16,247 nt of DNA from positions 1 through 16,247 of the forward strand of contig JAICIG010000147.1 in NCBI GenBank assembly GCA_025924495.1, read 5' to 3'. The first letter of the stretch is position 1, and each line of letters starts with the position of its first letter. Below are positions 6,288-14,056 of the stretch, one piece after another. The DNA comes from Pirellulales bacterium (GTDB taxonomy: Bacteria; Planctomycetota; Planctomycetia; Pirellulales; JAICIG01). The position numbers and the translations under genes were made by a program. Under the pieces are notes generated by a model. The model made no database searches. It saw only the letters and a program-made list of their open reading frames with translations, and was not told where the DNA came from.

Positions 6288-7028
6288 TCACGCCTCTTCT
6301 CCCTTATCTTCCTTGCCCCCGACGCTGATGAAGCGGTAGCCTGCGCCGCGCACGCTGAGGAAGTGTTGCGGATCCGCCGGGTCTGCTTCGAAGTACTTGC
6401 GCAGCCGCATGACGAAGTTGTCGACGGTGCGCGTGTTTTCGATATTCGGTTGCCGCCACACTCGTTCGAGCAATTCCGCGCGGCTGATGACGCGTCCTTC
6501 GTTATCAATGAAATACCGCACGAGGTTCATCTCGATCGGCGTCAATCGCAATTCCTGCCCATCGACGCTGGCCTCGTATGTGTCGAACTTGATTTTCACG
6601 CGGCCGAACTCGTAACTGCCGACCGGCTTGTTGTTGGTTGCCGCGGGCTCCCGCCTGCGAAGCAGGTTACGGACCATGGCTAACAACTCTTCCAGTTCAA
6701 ACGGCTTTTGCAGGTACTGATTGGCGCCGACGTCGTACCCGCGGATTCGATCTTCCGACAGGCTGCGAGCGCTGAGCATCAACACCGGCACATTGTTCTG
6801 TGCGTTGCGCAGCGCTTCGCAGACGGCATAGCCGCTCATGCCCGGCAACATCAAATCGAGAATGACCAGATCGACTCCGTTCGGGTCGGACTCAAGCAAC
6901 TTCAAAGCAGCGGGGCCCTCGCCGACGACGCTGACGCGGTAGCCTTCGGCCTCCAGGTTGTACTTGATGCCGATGGCCAGATGGCCTTCGTCCTCGACGA
7001 CCAAGATGTGTTTAGCGGGTTCTGTCAT
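6288..7028 (-). CDS. OmpR/PhoB-family response regulator
   Basis: A 246-residue protein from the ATG at 7026-7028. Upstream sequence in frame overlaps the kinase gene and is not protein-like, while MTEPAKHILVVEDEG is a normal receiver start. The receiver domain (about 6-120) has the acidic pair Glu12/Asp13, phospho-acceptor Asp58 in VILDLMLPG, Ser86 as the switch Ser/Thr, and Lys108 in YLQKPF. A short linker leads to a C-terminal winged helix (about 142-240) with LTPIEMNLVRYFIDN, ISRAELLERVW, RTVDNFVMRLRKYFE and GAGYRF. It binds DNA, probably as a phosphorylated dimer at direct repeats. It lies 100 bp downstream of the kinase gene on the same strand, so the two form a cognate pair. No strong ribosome site precedes the ATG. 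Target genes are unknown. Confidence 0.95.
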   Translation of the reverse strand: MTEPAKHILVVEDEGHLAIGIKYNLEAEGYRVSVVGEGPAALKLLESDPNGVDLVILDLMLPGMSGYAVCEALRNAQNNVPVLMLSARSLSEDRIRGYDVGANQYLQKPFELEELLAMVRNLLRRREPAATNNKPVGSYEFGRVKIKFDTYEASVDGQELRLTPIEMNLVRYFIDNEGRVISRAELLERVWRQPNIENTRTVDNFVMRLRKYFEADPADPQHFLSVRGAGYRFISVGGKEDKGEEA

Positions 7029-7128
7029 GTATTGCCAGGCGCAAACGATCGCCGCAGGTTCATTCCGCAATGATCTCCGGTAGCCTGTCTTCGCCCGCCC
7101 GAGCTGAAAATTGGAATCGTCACGGCCG

Positions 7129-8058
7129 CTAGCTTCGCTCAGCCAACGCGGTGCGCTGGTCGTCGGCGAATCGCTCGACGGCGCGGCCCGGCAACTCCAC
7201 TTCAAAGATCGTACCTGGCTGCGAACCGCGCCCGCGCACGCTGACCTTGCCTTTCATTCGGCTCACCAGCGTGCGCACAATATATAAACCCAGGCCGGTG
7301 CCGCTTTGCGAGCGTTCCAGTTCGTTGCCTAGGCGTACGAATCGGCCGAAGATCTTGCGCCGCAATTTGGCCGGAATGCCCGGCCCGTTGTCGCTGACGC
7401 GGGTGGTTACAGCGCCGCGGCCGTTCGTCCATGACTCGACGGCCACCTGCGCCTGCGGTCCCGAGTATTTCACCGCATTGTCGATCAGGTTGCGAAAAAC
7501 GATTTCGACATCAACGGGCCGCGCTCGGACCACGCAAGGCACGGCTTCGAGCGTAACCGTTTCGGCGGGCAACTGATGCCGCAGGCAGACGGTTCGCACG
7601 CACGTTTCCAGCACCTGATCCAATCGCACGTCGGTCGCCTCCTGGTCGAGCGGCGCCTGGTCGAGTCTCGCCGCGTCGAGCAGGTGGTTGATCAAAGTGT
7701 CCAGCCGATTCAGATCATCGAGCATGAAGCGATAAAAATCGGCCTGCTGTTCCTCGGTGACGCTGCGGCGGCTGAGCGTTTGCAGGTACAGTTTGAGCGA
7801 AGCGATCGGGCTTTTCAGCTCGTGCGTGACGCTGTCGATGAAATTCGATTGCCGCTGGTTAAGACTGATCTGTTGGACGGCAATCGTGAGATACAGCACG
7901 ACGCCGACGAGCACCAGCACGAGGAATGTCGTCCCGACCGCGAGCAGGCTCCAGGAGCCGACCGAGAGCACGATCCAGCCGACGAGCAGCAAGACCAGGA
8001 GCACGATCATCACCACGCCCAGCGTGATCGGCCAGCCTACGGATCTGCGTCGCGACAT
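7129..8058 (-). CDS. Membrane sensor histidine kinase without a periplasmic sensor domain
   Basis: A 309-residue kinase encoded just upstream of its response regulator. Two membrane helices, at about 9-31 and 36-60, are joined by only a few residues, so there is almost no extracytoplasmic loop, and no HAMP or PAS domain follows. The HisKA dimerisation domain begins near 70, with phospho-acceptor His79 in HELKSPIASLKLY. The ATPase domain shows the N box (FRNLIDNAVKYSG, 188-200), the G1 box DNGPGIP (223-229), an F-box-like stretch IFGRFVRLG and the G2 box GTGLGLYIV (253-261). All catalytic residues are present. Such intramembrane-sensing kinases often read envelope stress or depend on a partner membrane protein. 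No partner is obvious here; the next gene is divergent. The ATG at 8058 has a weak ribosome site. Confidence 0.94.
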   Translation of the reverse strand: MSRRRSVGWPITLGVVMIVLLVLLLVGWIVLSVGSWSLLAVGTTFLVLVLVGVVLYLTIAVQQISLNQRQSNFIDSVTHELKSPIASLKLYLQTLSRRSVTEEQQADFYRFMLDDLNRLDTLINHLLDAARLDQAPLDQEATDVRLDQVLETCVRTVCLRHQLPAETVTLEAVPCVVRARPVDVEIVFRNLIDNAVKYSGPQAQVAVESWTNGRGAVTTRVSDNGPGIPAKLRRKIFGRFVRLGNELERSQSGTGLGLYIVRTLVSRMKGKVSVRGRGSQPGTIFEVELPGRAVERFADDQRTALAERS

Positions 8059-8220
8059 GGAACGACTTACTCATGGGGGAGCGAAAGAATCTCTAAAATT
8101 GAGCCTATCCGAGCCGGAATGCGAGTCAAGCTGAGCGTCCTTCGTCTAGGCGCATAGCTGGTCAATTGAACGAGCGGAACTGGGATGGTCCGTCGCAACT
8201 TCTAACTGTAACTTGAAGCC

Positions 8221-8574
8221 ATGCCAACAGATCGAATTCAAACCTTTGCCGAGTTCTGGCCCTTTTACGTGCGCGAGCATCGGCGACCCGCCACCCGATT
8301 CTGGCATTTCTGCGGCACCACGTTGGCGCTGGGGATGCTTGTGGCGGCCGTCGCACTGCAACTCTGGTGGTTATTGGCGGCGGTTCCTGTGGCTGGTTAT
8401 GCGTTTGCCTGGCTCAGCCATGGGCTCATTGAAAAAAACCGCCCGGCGACGTTTTGCTATCCACTTTGGTCGCTGCTAGCGGACTTCAAAATGTGGGCAT
8501 TCATCGTCAGCGGCCGGATGGCGGGCGAAGTCGCGAAGATCAACGGTGACAAGTTCGAACGAAAGTCCCCCTGA
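8221..8574 (+). CDS. DUF962 / Mpo1-like membrane protein, predicted 2-hydroxy fatty acid dioxygenase
   Basis: A 117-residue protein that matches the bacterial DUF962 family over its full length: FAEFWPFYVREHRRPATRFWHFCGT at the start, GYAFAWLSHGLIEKNRPATF in the middle and YPLWSLLADFKMWAF near the end. Conserved histidines are His20, His29 and His67. Hydrophobic helices lie at about 33-47, 50-66 and 80-95. The yeast member Mpo1 is an Fe(II)-dependent dioxygenase that removes one carbon from 2-hydroxy fatty acids (alpha-oxidation, in phytosphingosine breakdown). A similar lipid role is likely but not proven for bacterial members. It stands alone, divergent from the kinase operon by 162 bp and followed by a hairpin. 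The ribosome site is weak, and no other start gives a complete family N-terminus. Confidence 0.92.
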   Translation: MPTDRIQTFAEFWPFYVREHRRPATRFWHFCGTTLALGMLVAAVALQLWWLLAAVPVAGYAFAWLSHGLIEKNRPATFCYPLWSLLADFKMWAFIVSGRMAGEVAKINGDKFERKSP

Positions 8575-8606
8575 TTGCTATCGGAGGATCCGGCTCGGGC
8601 GGTTCC

Positions 8607-8623
8607 CTTGGGCGAGGCCCAAG
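8607..8623 (+). terminator. Hairpin after the DUF962 gene
   Basis: A 7-bp perfect stem, CTTGGGC with GCCCAAG, and a 3-nt GAG loop, 32 bp after the DUF962 stop and before the next ribosome site. There is no T tract, so termination is only possible. Confidence 0.35.
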
Positions 8624-8693
8624 CACTTGGCCGCACTTGCCGGCGGGGCTTATTATGGATGACGGCCTTTCGCATGCAGGCCGAGGAGCGATT

Positions 8694-10505
8694 ATGACCA
8701 ACACAATCTGTCACCGCTTGTCGCCAATCGACTGGCTGCTTGTGCGCCGATTTCTTGTGGCGACCGGCACGGCCTTATGTCTGGCATGTTTTGTGGTCGC
8801 CCCTTCCCTGGCGGCTGAGGAAGCGCTGCACCAAGCGGCGCAGTTGATCGAGCAACTCGACGACGCTCGATTCGAGGTTCGCCAACGAGCTGCAGCGCAC
8901 CTAGAGCAACTCGCTGAACGGAAGGAGAATCAGCGGCCGCTGGCCCAGGCGATTCAAGAGATTCTGTTGAAGTCGGAGACTTCGTTCGAGGTGCGCAGCC
9001 AGCTCGAGCTGCTGCTAAAGAAGCTCCCGGCAACGGCCCTGCCGGTCCCGCCCGATAACGTCACGCCGGAGCAAATCCGCCAGCTCGTCCAGCAACTCGA
9101 TGCGGGCAAGTACTCCGAGCGGCTGGGCGCTGCGGCGCGATTAAGATGGTTTATCACCAGGCCGGAGTTGGCCTGTGAGACGATGACCTTGCTGAAACAC
9201 GTACAAGCCGACGCTTCCCTTTCGCCCGAAGCGAGAAAGCAATTGCAGGCCATTGCCGATGCGGCGCGCCAGGTCTGGCTCACCAGCGATCCGAAGGACT
9301 GGCGACTACCCGTTGTTTCGGACGGCGAAATCCAAGGCTGGCTCGATGATCTGACTGCCGAACCGCCGGGTGAAGACGCATCGCCTGCGGAACGGAAAGC
9401 TGTCGCCGCGCGACAAGAAGCTGCGCAGCAGGAACTGTACGACCTGCTGGCCCGCGATGATTATCTCCCGCGAATCAAAGCCGCGCTGGAACAACGCCTG
9501 GCTCGCATCGAGATGGACGATGCGGCTCGGGTACGCTTGGAAACCTTGTTCAATCTTACTCGTCCGGCGATGGTCGCCGAGTATTGGGAAGAGAAGCATC
9601 ATCTCGGCATCCAACATCTGCTGGTGGGCGTCCCCAGCCAATCAGCCGGCGCCAGGCGCCCCAGCCACTTCGATCGAATTGACGATCAGACGGCGCACTG
9701 CGTCAGCGGCAATTCGCTTTCGGCGGGCGATTATCCGGTAGGCGTCCTGTTTCCGCATCCGGAGCCGATTCGCGCGAACTCGCAGTTTCACCTGGTGAAT
9801 TTGCCGACGCCTCGTCGCCGGATGGCTTACGAATATTTCGTGAAAACGGACGAGGCGACGCGGCTGCGCGAGTTGAGCGAGCGAACTCTGGCGAGAATTC
9901 TGGCGGAAAGACGTCCTCTGAGCGAAGCGGAATTCTGCATGGTGCAGCAACTTGACGAAGGCGCCGTATCGCGTTTTGCCGGTCCCTATTTCATGGCCGT
10001 GGGCGATCCGATTCCGCCCGATCGCGAGGCCGAGCATCGTGCGGGGCGGGCCAGCGCCTGTGTCAACCTGTGCCAGGTGCTGGCGGAGATTGGCACGCGC
10101 GAAGCGCTCGAAGGGCTGCAGACTGCAATCAAGGAGAAGCGCTTCAATGAACCGACTCCCGAGCTGCCGGAAAACTGGCCGTGGATCGCCGCGCTGGCGA
10201 TCGCCGAGCGCCATCCCGATCCGAAGGATGATCCCTGGCTGGCCAGCTTGATCGAGCGCACCGACCCGTTGCGGTTAGAGGGGGACCGACCGCCTGAACT
10301 TGGCGCCACCGCGGCGGCGATTCTGCTGATGCGACACCACGTGCCGCTGGGCAGATTTGGCCTGGAGTCGGCCGAAGATCGAATGCTGGCCGAGTCCGGC
10401 GCCCCTGGCTATCGGTTTGTTGCAGCCGAAATGCGGCAAAAAGTGCTGCGCTGGTGGGCCAACCAGAAACCGCCGGTTGCCCAAGCGGCCGCATCCGTTC
10501 CTTGA
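8694..10505 (+). CDS. Secreted HEAT-like repeat protein, planctomycete type, function unknown
   Basis: A 603-residue protein from the ATG at 8694, chosen because a GAGGAG ribosome site (8683-8688) lies 5 nt upstream and a signal peptide follows. The frame extends back to 8637 without support. Residues 15-41 are the hydrophobic export signal with a cleavage site near SLA-AEE. Residues 43-110 and 122-195 look like paired alpha-helical HEAT-like units (LIEQLDDARFEVRQRAAAHLEQL; LVQQLDAGKYSERLGAAARLRW). The middle, about 300-370, has a non-repeat block with HHLGIQHLLVGVP, RPSHFDRIDDQTAHCVSG and DYPVGVLFPHP. The last 200 residues are again helical (NLCQVLAEIGTREALEGLQ) and end in a Trp-rich motif. 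I cannot assign a reaction; a periplasmic scaffold or adaptor role is an inference. Confidence 0.85.
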   Translation: MTNTICHRLSPIDWLLVRRFLVATGTALCLACFVVAPSLAAEEALHQAAQLIEQLDDARFEVRQRAAAHLEQLAERKENQRPLAQAIQEILLKSETSFEVRSQLELLLKKLPATALPVPPDNVTPEQIRQLVQQLDAGKYSERLGAAARLRWFITRPELACETMTLLKHVQADASLSPEARKQLQAIADAARQVWLTSDPKDWRLPVVSDGEIQGWLDDLTAEPPGEDASPAERKAVAARQEAAQQELYDLLARDDYLPRIKAALEQRLARIEMDDAARVRLETLFNLTRPAMVAEYWEEKHHLGIQHLLVGVPSQSAGARRPSHFDRIDDQTAHCVSGNSLSAGDYPVGVLFPHPEPIRANSQFHLVNLPTPRRRMAYEYFVKTDEATRLRELSERTLARILAERRPLSEAEFCMVQQLDEGAVSRFAGPYFMAVGDPIPPDREAEHRAGRASACVNLCQVLAEIGTREALEGLQTAIKEKRFNEPTPELPENWPWIAALAIAERHPDPKDDPWLASLIERTDPLRLEGDRPPELGATAAAILLMRHHVPLGRFGLESAEDRMLAESGAPGYRFVAAEMRQKVLRWWANQKPPVAQAAASVP

Positions 10506-10592
10506 TAATCACCTCCCGGCGCGCTCCGCATCGCTGGCAACCTCTGCGCAACGAAGCGAAGGTCTGAGGGCCGAAAGGCCGAAGAAAGATTT

Positions 10593-10608
10593 ATCAACCG
10601 ATGTTGAT
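10593..10608. promoter_or_regulatory. Inverted repeat upstream of the DUF1501 promoter
   Basis: A perfect 16-bp dyad, ATCAAC (10593-10598) and GTTGAT (10603-10608) around CGAT, ends 6 bp before the -35 box. GTTGA recurs at 10614-10618, overlapping the -35. Position and symmetry fit an activator or repressor site. A GGCC/GGCC hairpin with a GAAA loop lies just upstream (10569-10580). Confidence 0.45.
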
Positions 10609-10614
10609 GAAACG

Positions 10615-10644
10615 TTGACTTTCGCTTTCCTGCGGCACTATAGT
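10615..10644 (+). promoter_or_regulatory. Sigma-70-like promoter for the DUF1501 gene
   Basis: TTGACT (10615-10620), an 18-bp spacer and TATAGT (10639-10644) give five of six matches in each box. The start codon is at 10783, so the leader would be about 130 nt. This is the best promoter match in the 277-bp gap between the HEAT-like and DUF1501 genes. Confidence 0.65.
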
Positions 10645-10782
10645 GATAGGCGTCTGCCTTTCAACCAAGGCCTAATGCCGCGCCGCACCGGATTTGCGGG
10701 ATAGGCCGCCAGCCTGAATGTTGTGGCACGTTTGCCGTCTCCGACGCGCTGCCAGCTTAAATAATGACTCGGGAGATCTGCC

Positions 10783-12240
10783 ATGCTTGTGATTCCCGGA
10801 CGTACGAGCAAAGACACCTGCGATGGCGTGACGCGCCGAGAGCTGTTGCGCGTGGGCGGGTCGGCCGCGATGGGCATTTCGCTGGCGAACCTGCTCCAAC
10901 TTAAGCAAGCCGCAGCCGAGGGCGCCGCCGGCGGGCCGGGCTGGGGCAAGGCCAAGAGCGTGATCTTGGTTTTCCTGCAAGGCGGACCCAGCCATCTCGA
11001 CCTGTGGGACCCCAAGGAAAACGTTCCCGACAATGTCCGCAGCATCTTTAAGCCGATCGACACGAAGACGCCGGGCGCCCAGGTTACAGAACTCCTGCCG
11101 AAACTGGCCCAGGTCACCGACAAGCTCACGCTGATCCGGTCGGTCAGCTACACGCCGGTCGGGTTGTTCAACCATACGGCTGCCTACTATCAACTGCTCA
11201 CGGGCTACACGGCCGACAAGGTCAGCCCGTCGGGACAACTCGAACCGCCGAGCCCGAAGGATTATCCCAACGTTGGCTCGAACGTGATCCGGCTCAAGCC
11301 GCCGACGGTGCCGATGCTGCCGTACGTGATGATGCCGCGTCCGACGCAAGAGAGCAACGTAGTGGGCAAGGCGGGGACGGCCGGCTTCCTAGGGCGTGCC
11401 TACGATCCGTACTATCTGTTCCCGGCCGGCGACGACATGGACATGGACAAGATGTCGCGGATCAAGGTCGATGATCTGCAACTGCGTCCGGAAGTGTCGT
11501 CGGCCCGTCTCGAACGTCGCGCCAAACTGCGCGACGTGATTAAGGACGGCATGCCCGCCATCGAGAAGGCCACGGCCAAGTATGATCTCGATGAATACTA
11601 CGACAAGGCGTTGAGCTTGATCATCTCAGGCCGCGCCCGCGAGGCGTTCAACCTCAGTAAGGAAACGCCGGAGACCAAGGCGCTGTATGGCACAAATACA
11701 TTCGGCCAGAGCTGTCTCTTGGCGCGCCGGCTGGTCGAGGCGGGCACGCGCTTCGTCGAAATCAACTGGCCCAAGGTCGCCAATTCCGACAATCACTCGT
11801 TCGACGTTCACGCGGGGCTTTCGGCCCGCATGAAGAATCAGTCGGCGCCAATGCTCGACGCCGGCTTGTCGGGCCTGATCGCCGACCTGGATCAGCGCGG
11901 ATTGCTCGACGAAACGTTGGTCGTCGCCATTGGCGAGTTCGGCCGCAGCCCCCGGCGCGGCGTGAGCACATCGGGCAACAGCAACACCGACGACGGGCGC
12001 GATCACTGGCCGTACTGCTATACGGCAGTCGTGGCGGGCGCCGGCATCAAGCGCGGGTTTGTCTACGGCAAGTCGGACGCAACCGGCTCGGCCCCGCTCG
12101 AAAACCCCGTCCATCCGACCGACATTCTGGCCACCCTGTACCACGCCGTCGGCATCGACCCCGGCACCATTGTCTACAACCATCTCAACCAGCCGCGCGA
12201 ACTGGTTAAGGGAAACGTCGTCGGCGCGTTGTTTGGTTAA
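10783..12240 (+). CDS. Tat-exported DUF1501 protein
   Basis: A 485-residue protein with a GGGAG ribosome site 7 nt before the ATG. The N-terminus carries a twin-arginine signal, TRRELLRVG (17-25), followed by a weakly hydrophobic stretch, as expected for export of a folded protein. The mature part is a full-length DUF1501 domain, related to the alkaline phosphatase/sulfatase fold: [20 protein letters not shown] (59-78), [19 protein letters not shown] (103-121), [13 protein letters not shown] (129-141), [11 protein letters not shown] near 383-393 and DHWPY near 408. DUF1501 genes are highly multiplied in planctomycetes and usually sit beside a DUF1549/DUF1553 cytochrome-type gene. Here none is adjacent, and the gene has its own promoter and a strong terminator, so it is monocistronic. 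The substrate is not known for the family. Confidence 0.95.
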   Translation: MLVIPGRTSKDTCDGVTRRELLRVGGSAAMGISLANLLQLKQAAAEGAAGGPGWGKAKSVILVFLQGGPSHLDLWDPKENVPDNVRSIFKPIDTKTPGAQVTELLPKLAQVTDKLTLIRSVSYTPVGLFNHTAAYYQLLTGYTADKVSPSGQLEPPSPKDYPNVGSNVIRLKPPTVPMLPYVMMPRPTQESNVVGKAGTAGFLGRAYDPYYLFPAGDDMDMDKMSRIKVDDLQLRPEVSSARLERRAKLRDVIKDGMPAIEKATAKYDLDEYYDKALSLIISGRAREAFNLSKETPETKALYGTNTFGQSCLLARRLVEAGTRFVEINWPKVANSDNHSFDVHAGLSARMKNQSAPMLDAGLSGLIADLDQRGLLDETLVVAIGEFGRSPRRGVSTSGNSNTDDGRDHWPYCYTAVVAGAGIKRGFVYGKSDATGSAPLENPVHPTDILATLYHAVGIDPGTIVYNHLNQPRELVKGNVVGALFG

Positions 12241-12629
12241 GCCGGCCATGATCTCGATCGCATTCATGCGGCCCTGGCGTAAAGCTGGGGCCGCTTTTTT
12301 TGCGCCCGGAAGCAGATCACGAAACCACGAACCGACGGAAGCACGAAGGCAGTACGAAGAAGGACTTTCGAGCTTGCGTTGGCCAGCGCGTTTCAGTGAT
12401 CGGGCGAACGCTTGCCGCGGCCGCAGGGTTTTGAGGTCCGTCGCAGCGTTTCTTGCTTGCCTTCGATCCCTTCTCCGTTCCCTGTCTATGTCTTCGTTCT
12501 GTCGGCCTTTTATGAGCTGCCGACTATCTCCTGGCGATCGAATACTTGCAGCGGCGGCGGCCGCGGTTCAAAATACGACGAATTCGTTAAGCCATTGGAC
12601 TTTGCTGTTTCTTCTGAGGTAATCCCGCC
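12241..12629. other. 389-bp intergenic region with terminator and short ACGAA-repeat patch
   Basis: Beyond the terminator at its left end this gap holds no gene I can support; frames at 12059-12622 and 12412-12813 overlap the flanking real genes and have no family features. At 12319-12358 the word ACGAA occurs four times (12319, 12327, 12343, 12354) in a purine-rich patch that looks like a decayed short repeat. A GAGG ribosome site for the next gene is at 12616-12619. No confident promoter for the DUF1080 gene was found. Confidence 0.55.
12268..12301 (+). terminator. Intrinsic terminator of the DUF1501 gene
   Basis: A perfect 7-bp GC stem, GCGGCCC (12268-12274) with GGGCCGC (12288-12294), and a 13-nt loop is followed directly by seven T residues (12295-12301). 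It lies 28 bp after the DUF1501 stop codon. This is the clearest intrinsic terminator in the window. Confidence 0.9.
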
Positions 12630-13631
12630 ATGTCGCAGCTTCGCTTTTTGCGTCTCCTTAGTCTATTTACCGCCGTTTCACTGGCCGCCACGGTTCAGGC
12701 GGCCGATCAGGGCTTGCCCACGTTCACGGATGCCAAGGAGGCTGGCCCCGACTTTGCTGTCCAGGGCGAATACTCGGGCGACATCAGCACCAATGACGGT
12801 CAGGTCAAGCTAGGCGTGCAGGTCATCGCCCTGGGTAATGGCAAGTTCCGTGCGGTGGCTTATCACGGCGGGCTGCCGGGCGATGGCTGGGAAAAGAAGG
12901 ACGACAACAAACCGACGAGCTACGACGGACAGACGAAAGATGGCGTGACTGTCTTTCCAGGCGAGAAGGGACGCGGCGAAATCAAAGACGGCGTGTTGAC
13001 CATCATGAACGCGGGGGGCGAAAAGCTGGGCGAGCTGAAGAAGATCGAGCGAAAGAGTCCAACGCTGGGCGAAAAGCCGCCCGGGGGCGCGGTCGTGCTG
13101 TTCGATGGTGCGAATGTCGACGCCTGGGAGGGCGGAAAAATGACCAAAGACGGGCTGTTGGAAGTCGGCACGAAGACCAAGCAATCGTTTGGCAGTTGCC
13201 GCCTGCACCTTGAGTTCCGCACCCCGTTCATGCCGACCGCCAGCGGCCAGGCCCGCGGTAATAGTGGCGTTTACATGCAGGATACGTATGAGTTTCAGGT
13301 GCTTGATTCGTTTGGTTTGGAAGGCAAAGACAACGAGTGCGGCGGGCTGTACTCAATCAAGGCGCCGCGGCTGAACATGTGCTATCCGCCCCTTTCCTGG
13401 CAGACGTACGACTTCGATTTCACCGCGCCAAAGTTCGACGCCGACGGCAAGAAGACCACCAACGCGCGCGTCACGCTGCTGCACAACGGCGTGAAGATTT
13501 ATGATGACCTGGAGCTGCCCACTCTCACGCCCGGCGGACGAGGCAAAGAAGGCGCTACCGGCCCGATCCAGTTGCAAAATCACGGCAATCCTGTGAACTA
13601 TCGCAACATCTGGCTCGTCGAGCGGAAGTAG
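12630..13631 (+). CDS. Secreted two-part protein with C-terminal DUF1080 domain
   Basis: A 333-residue protein. Residues 1-24 are a signal peptide (cut after VQA). Residues 28-140 are a separate N-terminal region, rich in Gly, Asp and Lys, containing EYSGDISTNDGQVKLGVQVIALGNGKFRAVAYHGGLPG and a GEIKDGVLTI segment; it looks like a small beta domain found in front of DUF1080 in planctomycetes. Residues 153-331 are the DUF1080 domain: VVLFDGANVDAWEGG, HLEFRTPFMP, GNSGVYMQDTYEFQVLDSFG, ECGGLYSIKAP and YRNIWLVE. The family fold is a concanavalin-like jelly roll, and some members hydrolyse 3-keto-sugars. It is longer than the single-domain paralogue at 854-1477 and only distantly similar to it. Location is periplasmic or extracellular. 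The role of the N-terminal part is unknown. Confidence 0.92.
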   Translation: MSQLRFLRLLSLFTAVSLAATVQAADQGLPTFTDAKEAGPDFAVQGEYSGDISTNDGQVKLGVQVIALGNGKFRAVAYHGGLPGDGWEKKDDNKPTSYDGQTKDGVTVFPGEKGRGEIKDGVLTIMNAGGEKLGELKKIERKSPTLGEKPPGGAVVLFDGANVDAWEGGKMTKDGLLEVGTKTKQSFGSCRLHLEFRTPFMPTASGQARGNSGVYMQDTYEFQVLDSFGLEGKDNECGGLYSIKAPRLNMCYPPLSWQTYDFDFTAPKFDADGKKTTNARVTLLHNGVKIYDDLELPTLTPGGRGKEGATGPIQLQNHGNPVNYRNIWLVERK

Positions 13632-13873
13632 CAATCCGCTGGGCCATGCCGCGCCGCGTGCGGTTGAAGCGGTTCGGCAATTGAGCTTTTTTTCGCGCTT
13701 TTCCGGGGCAGCAAGTTTTTCCCTTCTTGTCGCGGGGCGGTCGCTTGAGACCGCCTCGTCGCGCTAGCATCAGGCGACAACATCGGGTCAAATAAAAAAC
13801 GGCGGGCGTTTCTCTCCCCCGAGGCGGCGCCGGTCGATGATCATGCTGGTTTGAATTCTGGAATCCTTCAACG

Positions 13874-14056
13874 ATGACCCGACTTCCTGAACTCGACGCC
13901 GCCGCTCGCCAAGCGCGCGTGGCCGAAATTCGCCGCCAGATCGCCGCGGGCACGTACGAGACGCCCGAGAAGCTGGAGCAGGCGATCGAGGCGTTTCTCG
14001 ACCGGCTTCCGCCGCCGGACCTCGCTCCCATCGGTCCTCCCCGGCGGCCCAAATAA
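13874..14056 (+). CDS. Small FlgM-like (anti-sigma-28 type) protein
   Basis: A 60-residue protein. Residues 9-45 (AARQARVAEIRRQIAAGTYETPEKLEQAIEAFLDRL) match the C-terminal core of FlgM: a basic helix ending in IAAGTY, then a second helix that holds sigma-28. The disordered N-terminal half of classical FlgM is missing and a Pro-rich tail of about 14 residues closes the protein. No flagellar gene is in the window. Many planctomycetes carry such short stand-alone FlgM-like proteins. It may restrain a FliA-type sigma factor, or it may only share the helix pair. The ribosome site is weak, but the composition and the start at MTRLPELDAAAR are convincing. A 242-bp gap, with a GGCGGTC/GACCGCC hairpin at 13736-13755, separates it from the DUF1080 gene, so it is probably transcribed on its own. 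Confidence 0.75.
   Translation: MTRLPELDAAARQARVAEIRRQIAAGTYETPEKLEQAIEAFLDRLPPPDLAPIGPPRRPK

Noticed and set aside
5675..6328. Rightward open frame of 217 codons
   Set aside because: Overlaps the end of the M56 protease gene out of frame and the convergent gap; Arg/Pro/Ser-rich with no motifs.
7029..7205. N-terminal extension of the response regulator
   Set aside because: Overlaps the kinase gene and precedes a typical receiver start; composition is not protein-like.
13636..13693. Possible terminator after the second DUF1080 gene (T7 at 13687-13693)
   Set aside because: The T tract is real but I find no stable stem directly in front of it.
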